Notes under the pieces: model-generated
What the model was told of the DNA's origin: nothing
Databases searched by the model: none
The model's input: only the letters and a program-made list of their open reading frames with translations
Source: Phenylobacterium sp.
Lineage (GTDB): Bacteria > Pseudomonadota > Alphaproteobacteria > Caulobacterales > Caulobacteraceae
NCBI RefSeq assembly: GCF_030651185.1
Contig: NZ_JAUSCJ010000006.1
Span: 124,001 to 188,000 of the forward strand
Length of the DNA: 64,000 bases
Direction: 5' to 3'
Program-made: the position numbers and the translations under genes
In this document: in pieces, positions 17,540-25,866 of the stretch
How positions within the stretch are numbered: position 1 is the first letter of the stretch
How the letters are laid out: each line of letters begins with the position of its first letter

Positions 17540-18463
17540 TTAGGCCGTGGCCGCAGTCCTGGGTTTGAGTTTCGAGAGCGTCAGCCGCTCCGGCCACTGC
17601 GGCCAGTTGAGCTTGAATTCCCAGCGCCTTGGGATGCAGCCCTCCAGAGTGGCCAACAGGTCCTCGGCCGGTCCGTCATTGAGGAAGTGGTTGGCGCCGA
17701 GCACCCGCTCAAAGCGCATGGGCCGGCGCGTCCGGGTCTCGGCCACCAGCTTCTCGGCCAGTTCGATGGGGGCGAAGTCGTCCTTGTCGCCATGCACCAC
17801 ATGGACCGGGACCTTCAGACGGCGTAGGGCCGCGTGCATGCCCTCCAGCTGGCCGGCCTGGTTGGTGACCTCCAGCACGGCGTGGCGGACATCTCGCGGG
17901 ATGATCTTCAGCATCCGCGCGCCGACCTTCAGCAGCCATTCGGCAGTGGGGCCGGGCTGGCCGTAATAGCCCGACAGCAGGACCAGGCCCGACACCTTGC
18001 CGGGATTGGCCGCGGCCATCAGGGTGGCGATGGCCGCGCCGTAGGACTGACCCACCAGCAGGATTTTCTGGCCGGGCGTGGTCTGCAGCAGCGGGCTCAA
18101 CGCGATGGCTTGCTGACGGATGTCGCCGACATATTCCACCGGCTCGGAGCCAGCATAGCCGGGGCGGTCCACCACCACCATGGCGCGGTCCTGGGGCAGG
18201 GCGGCGATGGCCGGCGCCCAGTATTCGGCCCAGGACGGGGCGCCGGTGACGACGACGATCTTCCACGGAGCGGGCTTTGCGCGCGGACTCTCGATGGCCG
18301 ACAGCTTCCAGCCCAGGCCGCCGCCGGCGGCGAAGCTGATGCGGCGCACCACGCTGTCGGGATAGTCGGCGGCGACCGGGACATGTTCCTTGCGGCCGGC
18401 CGCCGCGGACTGCGCCACGGCCCAGGTTATCTCCAGAACGCCCTTGGGTCGTTTACGCGCCAC
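17540..18463 (-). CDS. Alpha/beta-hydrolase fold protein
   Basis: Predicted serine hydrolase of 307 residues. Nucleophile elbow GQSYGA (about residue 143), oxyanion-side motif VVTGAPSW where many members have HG, catalytic Asp likely in HGDKDDFAP, and His in LGANHFLND. The N-terminal 45 residues precede the fold and have no signal peptide, so it is probably cytoplasmic. Substrate unknown; esterases, lactonases and epoxide-type hydrolases share this layout. It lies downstream of an acyl-CoA ligase gene on the same strand, 76 bases apart. Confidence 0.82.
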   Translation of the reverse strand: MARKRPKGVLEITWAVAQSAAAGRKEHVPVAADYPDSVVRRISFAAGGGLGWKLSAIESPRAKPAPWKIVVVTGAPSWAEYWAPAIAALPQDRAMVVVDRPGYAGSEPVEYVGDIRQQAIALSPLLQTTPGQKILLVGQSYGAAIATLMAAANPGKVSGLVLLSGYYGQPGPTAEWLLKVGARMLKIIPRDVRHAVLEVTNQAGQLEGMHAALRRLKVPVHVVHGDKDDFAPIELAEKLVAETRTRRPMRFERVLGANHFLNDGPAEDLLATLEGCIPRRWEFKLNWPQWPERLTLSKLKPRTAATA

Positions 18464-18539
18464 GTCTCATACTCCGCTGTCTCAGACTCAACTGGGGTCT
18501 GAACGCGGGATGGCAAGGCGGGTTCGGGCGCCGGCCCCC

Positions 18540-20162
18540 TTAGTTCGCGACGGCTGCGCTCAACTGGTCACGCAGCTCGCGCTTGAGCACCTTTCCGGTC
18601 GGGCCGATGGGCAGGGCGTCCACGATCCGCACCTCGTCAGGCGTCCACCACTTGGCGACCCGGGTGGCGACGTGGGCCTTCAGCTCGTCCGGATCTGCGG
18701 TCTGTCCCGGGCGCAGGGTGACCAGCAGCAGGGGCCGCTCGTCCCACTTGGGGTGGGGCACGCCGATGGCCGCGGCCATGGCCACGGCGGGATGGGACGA
18801 GACCGCGTCCTCCAGGTCCAGGGTGGAGATCCACTCCCCGCCCGACTTGATCACGTCCTTGGCCCGGTCGGTGAGGCGCAGATAGCCCTCGGGATCGATG
18901 GTGGCGATGTCACCGGTGTCAAACCAGCCGTCGTCGGTGAAGGCATGAGCGCCCTCATTCTTGAAATAGGCCGATGAGACCCAGGGGCCACGCACCTGCA
19001 GGGCGCCGGGGCTAGCGCCGTCGCGGGGCTGGAGACCGCCGTCGTCGGCCACGATGCGCATCTCCACGCCCCAGAGGCCACGGCCCTGCTTGAGCTTGCG
19101 GGCGGTGCTGGTGGCGGCGTCCTCCCCGGCGTGGGTGGGCAAGGGGGTGTTGATCACCCCCATGGGGCTGGTCTCGGTCATCCCCCAGATCTGACGGACG
19201 GTGGCGCCCATCTGGTCCTCGATGCGGGAGATCAGGGCCGCCGTCGGGGCCGAGCCGCCAACGGCGACGGTGCGCACGCTGGTGAGCTTCTGGTTGGTGG
19301 CGTCCAGGTGATCCAGCACCCCGATCCAGATGGTGGGCACCCCCAGAAGGAAGGTCGCCTGCTCCGCCACCGCCAGCTCGCAGATCGACGGCCCATCCAG
19401 ATGGCGGCCCGGCAGGATCAGCTTGGCCCCCACCAGGGGCGCGCCATAGGGGGTGCACCAGGCGTTGGCGTGGTACATCTGAGCACATGGCAGGACGGCG
19501 TCGCGGGCTCCCAGGTCGAAGGCGTCGGGCTGGACCATGGCCATGGCGTGCAGCACGGTGGCGCGGTGCGAATAGAGCACCCCCTTCGGATCGCCGGTGG
19601 TGCCTGAGGTGTAGCAGAGGCCCGAGGCGGTCCGCTCGTCCAACTCCGGCCAGGTGAAGTCGGGCGTGTTGGCCGCGATCAGCTCCTCATAGACCAGGGT
19701 CGCGGGCGGCGACTCCGCAGGCAGGTGTTCGCGGTCGGTGAGGGCCACGAAGGTCTTCACGGTCTCAAGCTTGGGCGCCAGCTCCCCCACCAGTTCACCG
19801 AAGGTGATGTCGAACAGCAGGACGCTGTCCTCGGCGTGGTTGGCCACCCAGGCCACCTGGTCAGGATGCAGGCGCGGATTGATGGTGTGCAGCACCGCCC
19901 CGATGCCGCTGACCGCGTAATAGAGTTCGAAGTGGCGGTGGGTGCTCCAGGCCAGGGTCGCGACCCGGTCGCCGCGCTTCACCCCCAGCGCGGTCAGGGC
20001 CTTGGCCATCTGCTTGGCGCGCACCAGGGCGTCGGCATAGGTGTAGCGGTGGATCGGCCCCTCGACGGTGCGCGTCACCACCTCCCGGTCGCCGTGATAG
20101 GTCGCCGCATATTCCAGGATGGACGGCAGGCTCAGCGCCCGGTCCATCATCAAGGCCAGCAT
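18540..20162 (-). CDS. Fatty-acid/acyl-CoA ligase (AMP-forming)
   Basis: ANL-superfamily enzyme that activates a carboxylic acid, probably a medium- or long-chain fatty acid, to its CoA thioester. P-loop YTSGTTGDPKGV (about residue 180), A5 motif IWGMTETSPMG, A7 motif DGWFDTGDIATID, A8 RLTDRAKDVIKSGGEWIS and catalytic Lys in GPTGKVLKREL. The product is 540 residues, normal length. The start chosen is ATG 20162 (MLALMM) because GGGGGAGGGG lies just upstream; an in-frame start 18 bases further out is possible. The layout is most like the AlkK/medium-chain type. Confidence 0.9.
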   Translation of the reverse strand: MLALMMDRALSLPSILEYAATYHGDREVVTRTVEGPIHRYTYADALVRAKQMAKALTALGVKRGDRVATLAWSTHRHFELYYAVSGIGAVLHTINPRLHPDQVAWVANHAEDSVLLFDITFGELVGELAPKLETVKTFVALTDREHLPAESPPATLVYEELIAANTPDFTWPELDERTASGLCYTSGTTGDPKGVLYSHRATVLHAMAMVQPDAFDLGARDAVLPCAQMYHANAWCTPYGAPLVGAKLILPGRHLDGPSICELAVAEQATFLLGVPTIWIGVLDHLDATNQKLTSVRTVAVGGSAPTAALISRIEDQMGATVRQIWGMTETSPMGVINTPLPTHAGEDAATSTARKLKQGRGLWGVEMRIVADDGGLQPRDGASPGALQVRGPWVSSAYFKNEGAHAFTDDGWFDTGDIATIDPEGYLRLTDRAKDVIKSGGEWISTLDLEDAVSSHPAVAMAAAIGVPHPKWDERPLLLVTLRPGQTADPDELKAHVATRVAKWWTPDEVRIVDALPIGPTGKVLKRELRDQLSAAVAN

Positions 20163-20230
20163 CGCTGTCCCCTCCCCCATACCATTGTTGGGGTGAGGTT
20201 TAGGCGTGAGGCGGGTGGCGCGCTAGGGGC

Positions 20231-21034
20231 CTAGGCGGCCATCCGCGCCTTGAAGACGCCGTCGGGGAGTTTGGGCGCGCGGCTGGGGTGGACGAAGAAG
20301 TAGTCCTTCCAGGGCAGGTTCGGCACCACCGTCGTGCGCTCCTCCAGCCGGTCGCCGTTGAGGGCGAACATGCGGTAGCCGCGCGAGCGGAACATCTCCA
20401 CCACCGCCTCGGCCGTGCCGCCGAAGCGGGCCTCCAGCATGGCGGGATGGATCTCGAGAAGGACGTGCGGCCGGTCGCGATCGATGATCTCCAGCGCCCC
20501 GGTCAGCGCCTTCTGCTCGGCGCCTTCGATATCCATGCGGATGAAATCGACGCGACTGACGCCGTTGGCCGCGCAATACCCGTCCAGGGTGACGACGGGC
20601 GTGGGCTGCAGCTCGACACCGGTGTCTTCCAGATCGGGGCGCACCTTGCCCTCGGGGGCGGCTTCGGAGACGAAGGCGTAGGCGCGGCCCATGCGGCCGG
20701 AGGTCTTCTTCGGCGTCACCAGCAGCATCTCGCCGGGCGCGTCGGAGACGGCGGCGTGGATCGGGGTGACCTGACGCGAAATTCCGTGCCAGGCCAGGCA
20801 GTGCTTCAGCACCTCGAAGGTGAAGGCCGAGGGCTCGAAGGCATAGATCCGCGCCTCGGGCGCAACCTGGGTCATGACGTAGGAATGGCGTCCGTCGCTG
20901 GCGCCGACATGCAGGCACACCGGAGCGCCCGACAGCAGGTCCGCCAGATACGGCGTCTCAGGCTCGTGCTTGGCCCACTTCATATTGCGCCGCCAAGCGC
21001 GGAAAGCGTGACTGAGCACGCGTATCGAGGCCAT
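20231..21034 (-). CDS. FkbM-family methyltransferase
   Basis: SAM-dependent methyltransferase of the FkbM family, usually O-methylating sugars or secondary metabolites. SAM-binding glycine motif as VCLHVGASDGRHS (about residue 38), and the FkbM hallmark RVDFIRMDIEGAEQKAL (about 165). Length 267. The start chosen is ATG 21034 (MASIRVLSHAF), with AAAGGAAG upstream; a longer frame has no support. It lies just downstream of ubiG on the same strand (26 bases), possibly in one transcript. Acceptor unknown. Confidence 0.85.
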   Translation of the reverse strand: MASIRVLSHAFRAWRRNMKWAKHEPETPYLADLLSGAPVCLHVGASDGRHSYVMTQVAPEARIYAFEPSAFTFEVLKHCLAWHGISRQVTPIHAAVSDAPGEMLLVTPKKTSGRMGRAYAFVSEAAPEGKVRPDLEDTGVELQPTPVVTLDGYCAANGVSRVDFIRMDIEGAEQKALTGALEIIDRDRPHVLLEIHPAMLEARFGGTAEAVVEMFRSRGYRMFALNGDRLEERTTVVPNLPWKDYFFVHPSRAPKLPDGVFKARMAA

Positions 21035-21060
21035 GAGGACTTCCTTTGAACTGGCCGTGT

Positions 21061-21807
21061 TTACGACGCGTCGCGGGTGACAGTCATCATGTAGTTGATG
21101 TCGCAGTCTGAAGAGCGGCACCAACGCCCGTTCAGCGGGTCAAAGGTCACCCCGAAGGGCCCCTGGACCTGGAGCTCTTCGTCCTTGAGGAAGCCGCGCA
21201 GCTCGTCGGGTTTCAGGAACTTGGTCCAGTCGTGGGTGCCGGCCGGAATCCAGCGCAGCACGTACTCCGCGCCGACCTTGGCGAGGGCGAAGGCCTTCAG
21301 GGTGCGGTTCAGGGTGGCGACGATCATCAGGCCGCCCGGCGCCAGCAGGCGCGAGCAGGTGCGCAGGTACTCGCCCGGATCAGCGACGTGCTCGATCACC
21401 TCCATGTTGAGGATCAGGTCGTAGGGCCCCGCCCTCTCGGCCTCCAGGCCCTCGGCGGTGCCGGCGCGATAGTCGATGGTGAGCTTCTGTTCGGCGGCGT
21501 GGGCCTGGGCGGTGCCGATATTGCGCGCCGAGGCGTCGACCCCGGTGACGGAGAAGCCCAGCCGGGTCATGGGCTCGCTGAGCAGGCCGCCGCCGCAGCC
21601 GATATCCAGCAGCTTCAAGCCCTCGAAGGGCCTGCGCGCTTGGCTGTCGCGGCCGAAGCGGAGCAGGGCCTGCTCGCGGATGAAGGAGAGGCGCACGGGA
21701 TTGAACTTGTGCAGCGGGGCGAACTTGCCCCTCGGATCCCACCATTCGGCGGCGATGCGGGAGAAGCGTTCGACGTCTTCGGGGTCGATGCTGGAGGCGA
21801 CGGTCAT
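21061..21807 (-). CDS. ubiG: Ubiquinone biosynthesis O-methyltransferase UbiG
   Basis: Catalyses both O-methylation steps of ubiquinone synthesis. The product (248 residues) starts [24 protein letters not shown], the typical UbiG N-terminus, with SAM motif [15 protein letters not shown] (about residue 67), and ends in the characteristic C-terminal region [11 protein letters not shown] and DPLNGRW. The start chosen is ATG 21807, preceded by AAGGAGG. It is divergent from lysC, an arrangement common in Alphaproteobacteria. Confidence 0.96.
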   Translation of the reverse strand: MTVASSIDPEDVERFSRIAAEWWDPRGKFAPLHKFNPVRLSFIREQALLRFGRDSQARRPFEGLKLLDIGCGGGLLSEPMTRLGFSVTGVDASARNIGTAQAHAAEQKLTIDYRAGTAEGLEAERAGPYDLILNMEVIEHVADPGEYLRTCSRLLAPGGLMIVATLNRTLKAFALAKVGAEYVLRWIPAGTHDWTKFLKPDELRGFLKDEELQVQGPFGVTFDPLNGRWCRSSDCDINYMMTVTRDAS

Positions 21808-21910
21808 AAGCCTCCTTCTACGCGCCAACCGCGCCCACGCGAAGCCCGGCGTTGCCCCGCGCGCCGAGCGTCGCTAGAACGCGGCCCTTCCCTCTCCCCT
21901 CAAGGAGCTT

Positions 21911-23173
21911 GTGACCACGCCCATGTCCCGGCTGGTGATGAAATTCGGCGGCACGTCCGTCGCTGACCTGGAGCGCATCCGGCGCGTGGGTCGGCTGGTG
22001 GCCGCCGAGGTGGCCGCGGGCCATCAGGTGGCCGTGGTGGTCTCGGCTATGTCCGGCAAGACCAACGAGCTGGTGGCCTGGACCGACGGCGCCGGCGCCG
22101 CGAGCCAGGGCCTGACGCCCTCCGACGACGAATACGACGTGGTCGTCGCGTCCGGTGAGCAGGTGACCGCCGGCCTGCTGGCCATGACCCTGCGCAATAT
22201 GGGCCTGCCCGCCCGTTCCTGGATGGGCTGGCAGATCCCGATCATCGCCGACGACGCCCACGGCCGCGCCCGCATCGACGACGTGCTGCCCGAGAATCTG
22301 ATCGCCGCCATGGACAGGGGCGAGGTCGCGGTGATCGCCGGCTTTCAGGGCGTCACCCGCGACGGCCGCATCCCCACCCTGGGCCGCGGCGGCTCCGACA
22401 CCAGCGCCGTGGCCATCGCCGCGGCCGTGAAGGCCATCCGCTGCGACATCTATACCGACGTCGACGGCGTCTACACCACCGACCCCCGGATCGAGAGCAA
22501 GGCCCGCAAGCTCAGTAAGATCTCCTACGAGGAGATGCTGGAGATGGCGTCCCTGGGGGCCAAGGTCCTGCAGACCCGTTCCGTCGAACTCGCCATGGCC
22601 AAGAACGTGCCGGTGCGGGTGCTGTCCAGTTTTGTCGAGCCCGGCGAAGCGCCCGGCCAAGGCACCATCGTGTGCGACGAGGAAGAGATCATGGAAAAGC
22701 GCATCGTGAGCGGGGTCGCCTATAGCCGCGACGAGGCCAAGATCACGCTGTACGGCCTCCCCGACCACCCGGGTGTGTCCTCGGCCATCTTCGGCGCCCT
22801 GGCCGACGCCAACGTGAATGTGGACATGATCGTCCAGAGCCATGCGCGCACCGCCGACACCGCCAACATGGAGTTCACGGTGGGCAAGCGGGACGCGGCC
22901 CGCGCGGTGGAGATCGTCCGCGCCGCCCAGCCGCAGATCGGCTTCGAGGACGTGGCGGTCAATGAGGACGTGGCCAAGGTCTCGGTGATCGGGGTGGGCA
23001 TGCGCAGCCACACCGGCGTCGCCAAGACCATGTTCGGCGCCCTGGCCGAGAAGGGCGTCAACATCCAGGTGATCTCCACCAGCGAGATCAAGATCAGCGT
23101 GCTGATCGACGCGGCCTATACCGAGCTCGCGGTGCGGGCCCTGCACGCGGCCTACGGGCTGGACCAGCTCTAG
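21911..23173 (+). CDS. lysC: Aspartate kinase
   Basis: First enzyme of the aspartate pathway to lysine, threonine and methionine; phosphorylates L-aspartate. N-terminal kinase motif VMKFGGTSVAD, substrate/ATP residues in GRGGSDTSAVA and DIYTDVDGVYTTDPR, then two ACT domains (about 270-410) for feedback control. Length 420. The start is GTG 21911 (AAGGAG three bases upstream) or ATG 21923 (MSRLVMKFGG); both are plausible. Its stop overlaps the stop of the convergent MFS gene by three bases. Confidence 0.96.
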   Translation: MTTPMSRLVMKFGGTSVADLERIRRVGRLVAAEVAAGHQVAVVVSAMSGKTNELVAWTDGAGAASQGLTPSDDEYDVVVASGEQVTAGLLAMTLRNMGLPARSWMGWQIPIIADDAHGRARIDDVLPENLIAAMDRGEVAVIAGFQGVTRDGRIPTLGRGGSDTSAVAIAAAVKAIRCDIYTDVDGVYTTDPRIESKARKLSKISYEEMLEMASLGAKVLQTRSVELAMAKNVPVRVLSSFVEPGEAPGQGTIVCDEEEIMEKRIVSGVAYSRDEAKITLYGLPDHPGVSSAIFGALADANVNVDMIVQSHARTADTANMEFTVGKRDAARAVEIVRAAQPQIGFEDVAVNEDVAKVSVIGVGMRSHTGVAKTMFGALAEKGVNIQVISTSEIKISVLIDAAYTELAVRALHAAYGLDQL

Positions 23174-24564
23174 CGGAACGAGGCGAGGCGGCGCGCGGTC
23201 CAGACGCCCGCCAGGGCCACCGGCAGGGCGGCGACGAAGACCCAGACGCCGGCCGACCTGGCGGTGGCGTCACTGAGGCCGTGCGAGAAGCCCACCAGGT
23301 TGGCGACGGCGCCGGCCATGGCCGCGCCGGCGGCTGAGCCGGTGAGCCGGACGGTGGTCATGGCCGCCGCGCCGATGGCCCGTTCCTCGTCGGGCAGGGC
23401 CGCCAGGATCGCCTGACTCATGAAGGCCCAGGACAGACCAAAGCCCGCCCCCAGCGCCGCGCCGGCCAGGATGACGCCCAGCACCGAACCGGTGGGGAAA
23501 ACGAGCGCGCTGGCGCCGACGCCCGCGGTGGCGCAGACCGCGCCGATCAGGATCATGCGGCCCGGCCAGCGTCCGGTGAGATGGGCGACGGCCAGACCCG
23601 CGAGGGTCCAGGCCGCCGCCTCTCCCGCGATCACGTAGCCGGCGGTCAGGGCAGACAAACCGGCGAGCTGCTGCAGGATCGCAGGACCGTAGATGGCGAA
23701 GCCCATGGAGGCGGCGGTCAGCAGGAACATGCTGGCGTAGCCGGATCCCGGAATGGTGCGCAGCGAGCCCGAGCCCCTGGGCAGCAGGCGCACCACGGCG
23801 CGCTCGTCCAGCCAGACCATGGCCAGCAGGAGGACGACTCCGACCAGGGTCAGGCCCGCCGAGCGCCCGAAGGTCCCGGCCACGTCGGCCGCGCCGATGG
23901 CCACGACGCCGCCGGCGATGAGGGCCAGCTGGCCCCAGGCGACGCCCTGCCCTCGCTCGCCATCCGGGCCCTTGGGCAGCATGGCGAAGGCGGCGATGGC
24001 GACGGCCACCGCCTGGATGGCGAAGAACCAGAAGACCCCGCGCCAGTTGCCGGCGTCGGCGAAGACCCCGCCGAGCATGGGACCCACCAGGCTGGCGACG
24101 CCCCAGACCGCGGTGATGGCGGCGTAGACGCGGGGCAGCAGGCGGTTGGGGAACAGCAGGCCGATGGCCACCGAGCAGAAGCCGGTGACCCAGCCGCCGC
24201 CGATCCCCTGCAGCAGGCGGCCGACGAGGAAGGTGGCGATGTCGGGGCCTGCGGCGCTCAGCGCGCAGCCGCTGGCGTAGAGCAGGGCCGCGCAGGCGGT
24301 GGCGCGACGCAGGCCGAAGCGCCGGGCCAGCAGGCCCGAGCTGGCGCCCGCCAGCACCGAGCCCAGCAGGTAGCCCGCCGTGGCCCAGCCGAAGTAGGCG
24401 TAGCCCCCGAGGTCCGCGCCGACGCTGGGCATGATGGTGGCGGTCACCAGGCTGTCGGCGGCGCCCAGCCAGACGCCCAGGCAGATCAGGGCGAACAGCG
24501 GCAGCCGGCCGCCGGCGACGACGTCGGCCCAGCTTCCGTCCTGGGCCTGGGACCCCGGTTCCAT
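23170..24564 (-). CDS. MFS transporter, drug:H+ antiporter type
   Basis: Inner-membrane secondary transporter, 464 residues with 12-14 hydrophobic helices. The family motif between helices 2 and 3 is seen in variant form (GLLARRFGLRRATACAALLY), and motif C-like glycines in SLVGPMLGGVFADAGNWRGVFWF are typical of the EmrB/QacA export group. It is divergent from a regulator gene 76 bases away with an inverted repeat between them, so regulated efflux is likely. Substrate unknown. Confidence 0.88.
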   Translation of the reverse strand: MEPGSQAQDGSWADVVAGGRLPLFALICLGVWLGAADSLVTATIMPSVGADLGGYAYFGWATAGYLLGSVLAGASSGLLARRFGLRRATACAALLYASGCALSAAGPDIATFLVGRLLQGIGGGWVTGFCSVAIGLLFPNRLLPRVYAAITAVWGVASLVGPMLGGVFADAGNWRGVFWFFAIQAVAVAIAAFAMLPKGPDGERGQGVAWGQLALIAGGVVAIGAADVAGTFGRSAGLTLVGVVLLLAMVWLDERAVVRLLPRGSGSLRTIPGSGYASMFLLTAASMGFAIYGPAILQQLAGLSALTAGYVIAGEAAAWTLAGLAVAHLTGRWPGRMILIGAVCATAGVGASALVFPTGSVLGVILAGAALGAGFGLSWAFMSQAILAALPDEERAIGAAAMTTVRLTGSAAGAAMAGAVANLVGFSHGLSDATARSAGVWVFVAALPVALAGVWTARRLASFR

Positions 24565-24578
24565 TTCGACACCCTGAA

Positions 24579-24598
24579 CAGGTCAATTGGGCGACCTG
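24579..24598. promoter_or_regulatory. Inverted repeat in the MFS/regulator divergent promoter, likely operator
   Basis: CAGGTC-8-GACCTG is a perfect 6+6 inverted repeat in the 76-base gap between the divergently transcribed MFS transporter and HTH regulator. It lies 15 bases upstream of the MFS start. On the minus strand TTGACA (24640-24635) could be the -35 of the MFS promoter, which would put the palindrome downstream of the promoter as a blocking site. Confidence 0.55.
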
Positions 24599-24640
24599 AC
24601 TAGACGGGCCGGGCCTAATTTGCAATAGAATGATTGTCAA

Positions 24641-25255
24641 ATGCGAAGCACGCCTGACGACCTTCTGTTCCAGATCAAGACCCGGGGTCCGGGCTGGACC
24701 CTGGAGCTGGCCAACACCCTAGGGATCAGCCGGCAGGCGGCGCTGCAGAGCCTGGAGAAGCTGGCCGCCGAGGGTCTGGTGGAACATGCGACCGTGCGGG
24801 CCGGGGTGGGGCGGCCCCGGCGCTCCTGGTCCCTGACCGCCAAGGGCCACGGCCGGTTCCCCGACACCCACGCCCAGATGACCGTGGACCTGATCGAGGC
24901 GGTGCGGGCGGAGTTCGGGCCTGCGGTGCTGGACCGGCTGATCGCCCGGCGCGAGCGGCTGGTGGGCGAGGGCTATCGCGCCGCCCTGCCCGAGGCCGGC
25001 CTGGAGGCCAAGCTGGCCAAGCTGGCGCAGCTGCGCGCCGCCGAGGGCTACATGGCCGAATGGTCCAGGCAGGAGGACGGCGCCTACCTGCTGATCGAGA
25101 ACCACTGCCCGATCTGCGCGGCGGCCACGGCCTGCCAGGGCTTCTGCCGCGCGGAGCTTTCCCTGTTCGAGATGCTGCTGGCCCCGGCCCGGGTGGAGCG
25201 GCTGGAACACATCCTGGCCGGCGCCCGGCGGTGTGCGTACCGGGTCGTCGCCTAG
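24641..25255 (+). CDS. HTH regulator with C-terminal cysteine cluster (SufR/DeoR-like)
   Basis: Winged-helix DNA-binding domain at residues about 5-75 (LELANTLGISRQAALQSLEKLA then a wing). The C-terminal part carries five cysteines: C156, C159, C165, C169 (ENHCPICAA and TACQGFC) and C198, near positions that bind an iron-sulfur cluster in SufR-type regulators. I infer an Fe-S or other metal/redox-sensing repressor. It is divergent from the MFS transporter with a palindrome between, so it most likely controls that transporter and itself. Confidence 0.75.
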   Translation: MRSTPDDLLFQIKTRGPGWTLELANTLGISRQAALQSLEKLAAEGLVEHATVRAGVGRPRRSWSLTAKGHGRFPDTHAQMTVDLIEAVRAEFGPAVLDRLIARRERLVGEGYRAALPEAGLEAKLAKLAQLRAAEGYMAEWSRQEDGAYLLIENHCPICAAATACQGFCRAELSLFEMLLAPARVERLEHILAGARRCAYRVVA

Positions 25256-25317
25256 CCAACGAACCGTCAGCGCGTTGGAGCGTTATCGCGGCTGAGGGAT
25301 GTTCCCGAGGATTCGCC

Positions 25318-25707
25318 ATGAAAATCGTTCTTATCGCCGCCGCCGCCAGCCTTGCCCTGGCCGCCCCCGCCTTTGCCGAGCCCGGCGGTCATGGCCACGA
25401 CAAGGGTCACAAGAACAAGGGTGGGGACCACTACGACCGCGGCGATCACCACGGCGCCTCGGGCCCGCCCGGCCTGGCCAAGAAGCCCGGCGGCATGCCG
25501 CCGGGCCAGTACAAGAAGATGTACAGCCGTGGCCAGCGCCTGCCGACCACCTACGTCACCCCGCGCTACTATGTGGACAATCCCCAGACCTACCGCCTGC
25601 GCGCGCCGCCGGCCGGCTATCGCTGGGTCCACGTCGACGACCAGTATTACCTGGCCCAGACCCGTACCGGCCTGATCTCCGAAGTGGTCTCCGCCCTTCT
25701 GCGCTAG
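25318..25707 (+). CDS. RcnB-like secreted protein
   Basis: Small periplasmic protein, 129 residues. Signal peptide MKIVLIAAAASLALAAPAFA; then a His/Gly/Asp-rich linker (residues 22-50, with GHGHDKGHKNKGGDHYD, suggesting metal binding); then the RcnB-type domain TYRLRAPPAGYRWVHVDDQYYLAQ with two predicted C-terminal strands. RcnB in E. coli takes part in nickel/cobalt homeostasis; no rcnA is near, so metal specificity is not supported. The start chosen is ATG 25318 with GAGG upstream. Confidence 0.8.
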   Translation: MKIVLIAAAASLALAAPAFAEPGGHGHDKGHKNKGGDHYDRGDHHGASGPPGLAKKPGGMPPGQYKKMYSRGQRLPTTYVTPRYYVDNPQTYRLRAPPAGYRWVHVDDQYYLAQTRTGLISEVVSALLR

Positions 25708-25721
25708 GGTCGGCTGATCTT

Positions 25722-25866
25722 CATTCCTCCTCCAGGCCGCAGGCCGGCTCGGGGGAGGTGGATCGCGGGCGAAGCCTGCGAGACGGAGGGGGTTTGGGCC
25801 GTTGAAGCGGCACGGCCCCAGCCCCCTCCACCGCTGCGCGGTCCCCCTCCCCCGATGGGGGAGGAA
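25722..25866. repeat. Mosaic palindromic intergenic repeat
   Basis: A 145-base intergenic stretch between convergent genes made of nested inverted repeats: TTCCTCCtCC at the left end with GGgGGAGGAA at the right end; GGAGGGGG...CCCCCTCC (around 25785 and 25822) enclosing GGCCG...CGGCC; and the tight hairpin CCTCCCCC-gat-GGGGGAGG at the right end. Such C/G-rich palindromes are typical dispersed repeats in Caulobacterales. It may also end both convergent transcripts. Confidence 0.6.
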
